From the NCBI RefSeq assembly GCF_000702905.1, contig NZ_JNKR01000020.1, positions 1 to 33,319 on the forward strand: a DNA stretch of 33,319 nt. Reading direction: 5' to 3'. The translations under genes and the position numbers were made by a program. Source of the stretch: Mitsuokella jalaludinii DSM 13811 (GTDB taxonomy: Bacteria > Bacillota > Negativicutes > Selenomonadales > Selenomonadaceae). Below are positions 32,222 through 33,319 of the stretch, piece by piece (position 1 is the stretch's first letter; each line of letters opens with the position of its first letter). Under the pieces are notes generated by a model. That model worked only from the letters and a program-made list of their open reading frames with translations, was not told the DNA's origin and did no database searches.

Positions 32222-32536
32222 ATGGATAAGATTGAAATTTTTAAAGCACTATCAAATGAAACACGGCTCAGTATTATTGAGTGGTTGAAGGAACCGGAGA
32301 AAAACTTTCCGCCGCAGGGAGGACATTTTGATGATGGGGTGGATCTAAAAGGCGGTGTGTGTGTTGGAAGCATCCGCGACAAAGCCGGGATATCACAGTC
32401 AACCGTATCTCATTACCTAGATATGCTGCAAAAAGCAGGCTTGCTTCTTTCCGAAAGGCGCGGAAAGTGGACATATTACAGACGGAATGAAGAGACCCTC
32501 GCTGCGCTGGCAGACTACTTCAGTCACGAAATTTAA
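32222..32536 (+). CDS. ArsR-family winged-helix transcriptional regulator
   Basis: The product is 104 residues. MDKIEIFKALSNETRLSIIEWL is the typical first helices of ArsR/SmtB proteins, followed by the recognition helix region KAGISQSTVSHYLDMLQKAGLL (about 55-76) and the wing SERRGKWTYYRRNEE. An insertion of about 20 residues (FPPQGGHFDDGVDLKGGVCVG) sits before the HTH, as in some metal- or non-metal-sensing members; only one cysteine (C47) is present, so classic As/Cd coordination is unlikely. No Shine-Dalgarno is present and the -10 ends 6 bases before the ATG, so the mRNA is probably leaderless. It likely controls itself and the following radical-SAM gene. Confidence 0.85.
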   Translation: MDKIEIFKALSNETRLSIIEWLKEPEKNFPPQGGHFDDGVDLKGGVCVGSIRDKAGISQSTVSHYLDMLQKAGLLLSERRGKWTYYRRNEETLAALADYFSHEI

Positions 32537-32552
32537 GTTGTGTATGGATTAG

Positions 32553-32575
32553 ACGGGATGAAGATCCCGTTTAAT
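32553..32575 (+). terminator. Terminator-like hairpin after the ArsR-type gene
   Basis: ACGGGAT (32553-32559) and ATCCCGT (32564-32570) form a 7-bp stem with a GAAG loop, followed by TTTAATTT. It is short with an imperfect T-tract, so termination may be partial. Confidence 0.45.
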
Positions 32576-32637
32576 TTAAACCATTATATATCGACAAAGT
32601 GAGATATAAGGACATATAGAAACGAGGAGGAATTCGT

Positions 32638-32988
32638 ATGCATTTTTCATGTGGAATCGTCAGACCGCCTTATGAGGCTGGTTCCTGTTTTTTACAAGTA
32701 ACGTCGAGTTGTTCGCATAATAAGTGCCGCTTTTGCACCTTTTACAAGGAAGCACCTTTTTCCGTATCTCCGGAGAGTGAGATACGGGAGGATCTTCAGG
32801 AGATCCGGGATTCCGGATGGAAGGTAAAGCGTATTTTTCTGCAGGGGGCAGATCCGTTCCTGCTGAGCTACGACAGGCTTAAAAGAATCATGGACCTGAT
32901 AAAAGAATACCTGCCCTGGGGTGTTTCCGTCGGCGGATATGGCCGGGTGGATAGTGTAAGGAACAAGTCTGTAGGTGAGCTGAAGTCG
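32638..32988 (+). pseudogene. Radical SAM protein gene, interrupted by the second TnpB element
   Basis: The start at 32638 is behind a strong GAGGAGG. The N-terminal 117 residues are intact: a [4Fe-4S] motif C25-x4-C30-x2-C33 (TSSCSHNKCRFCTFY), then a radical-SAM barrel start with VKRIFLQGADPFLLSYDRL and VSVGGYGRVDSVRNKSV. The frame then runs into the right end of the TnpB element at 32989 and stops at 33021 after about 11 element-encoded residues. The rest of the barrel is missing or lies beyond the element. The exact reaction is unknown. The gene follows the ArsR-type regulator and was probably under its control. Confidence 0.8.
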
Positions 32989-33159
32989 GTCAACTACCCG
33001 CGACTGAAGTCGCGAGCTTGAGGGAATCTTTCGATACCTCAATTTGCTTAGATAGGCCAGGCTTACTGCATTCGCAGTCTTGCGAGGTACAGCAGAGGTC
33101 CGGTAATTACCAAAGCCATTAGCGTCCGCAAGTTGCCAAACGGACAAGATAGGTTTGCA
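32989..33159 (-). ncRNA. Candidate omega RNA (reRNA) of TnpB copy B
   Basis: The noncoding right-end region matches that of copy A, with the terminal palindrome CGCGACTGAAGTCGCG (33000-33015) here perfectly self-complementary. The guide would be read from the flanking radical-SAM coding sequence just below 32989. The RNA's 5' end is not defined. Confidence 0.45.
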
Positions 33160-33319
33160 TCAATGCATGGATACGAGCTTTGCTTTGGCTCGCGCTAGGA
33201 TGTTTTTGGCCGCATTCACGTCGCGAATGTGGTGTATCCCACATTTCGGGCAGATCCACTCGCGGTCCTTGAGCGTCAGTTTCTCTTTGCCGCTCATGAT
33301 ATGGCCACAAGCGTGGCAG
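33160..33319 (-). CDS. tnpB: TnpB C-terminus, copy B (partial at window edge)
   Basis: The last ~52 codons of a TnpB are identical to copy A except for very few substitutions (for example Val for Ala near the C-terminus, LVSMH versus LASMH). The second zinc-ribbon pair (CPKC) and the catalytic Asp region IRDVNAAKNIL are present. The N-terminus and start lie outside the window, so whether the gene is intact is unknown. Confidence 0.88.
   Translation of the reverse strand, partial: CHACGHIMSGKEKLTLKDREWICPKCGIHHIRDVNAAKNILARAKAKLVSMH

Larger units (their letters stand above)
32989..33319 (-). mobile_element. IS200/IS605-type TnpB element, copy B (right end, truncated by window)
   Basis: This is nearly identical to 2284-2613, in the same orientation: about 331 bases, with most differences confined to the noncoding right end. 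The shared sequence begins at GTCAACTACCC, setting the right end at 32989 inside the radical-SAM gene. The rest of the element lies beyond the window. Confidence 0.85.

Noticed and set aside
1-33319. CRISPR arrays, tRNA and rRNA genes
   Set aside because: No regularly spaced repeats, cloverleaf-like segments or rRNA-like sequence were noticed in the intergenic regions; a tRNAscan/Rfam run would settle it.

Overview
The window looks like chromosome from a GC-rich, anaerobic member of the Firmicutes, most likely the Negativicutes (Selenomonas/Mitsuokella-like). This is an inference from three things: the housekeeping order rbgA-rnhB-yraN-comM-priA followed by gatCAB, the very GC-rich codon use in that block, and the ETF-linked anaerobic metabolism. 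No rRNA, tRNA or CRISPR array was seen. A species cannot be named from this evidence.

Layout. (1) 1-3800 is an AT-rich accessory island. It holds the right end of an IS256-family element that has cut the 5' end off an ankyrin-repeat gene, an unknown acidic protein that looks like an immunity gene, and a complete IS200/IS605-type TnpB element without TnpA. (2) 3860-6051, minus strand, encodes a CNNM/CorC-type membrane protein with CBS domains and a secreted BsuPI-domain protein. (3) 6124-19887 is a ureide (allantoin) catabolic locus: a long plus-strand operon (6296-18155) plus a convergent PucR-type regulator. (4) 19977-31876 is a GC-rich housekeeping block: RbgA GTPase, RNase HII, YraN, ComM, PriA, the GatCAB amidotransferase, a phosphoglycolate phosphatase-like HAD enzyme and the RlmD rRNA methyltransferase. 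(5) 31905-33319 is accessory again: an internally deleted IS30 transposase remnant, an ArsR-type regulator, and a radical-SAM gene broken by a second copy of the TnpB element, which runs off the window.

How the ureide genes fit together. An NCS1 permease (allantoin/hydantoin type) would import allantoin. Two allantoinase paralogues, two M20-family amidohydrolases and the ureidoglycine aminohydrolase AllE would take it through allantoate, ureidoglycine and ureidoglycolate, releasing ammonia and CO2. A divergent DAACS-type carboxylate transporter may move allantoate or a related ureido acid. The unusual part is a DAO-family flavoprotein encoded directly upstream of its own etfB-etfA pair, in the middle of the pathway genes. 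The usual anaerobic branch (AllD, the oxalurate carbamoyltransferase, carbamate kinase) is absent from the window. This suggests that one redox step of ureide breakdown passes electrons to (or takes them from) an electron-transfer flavoprotein. The operon has a clear promoter (6172-6200), an inverted-repeat operator upstream of it, a leader hairpin, and an internal terminator-like hairpin between allE and the transporter gene.

The TnpB sequences at 2284-2613 and 32989-33319 are near-identical direct repeats about 30 kb apart. They share both the TnpB C-terminal coding region and the noncoding right end, where an omega/reRNA would be expected.
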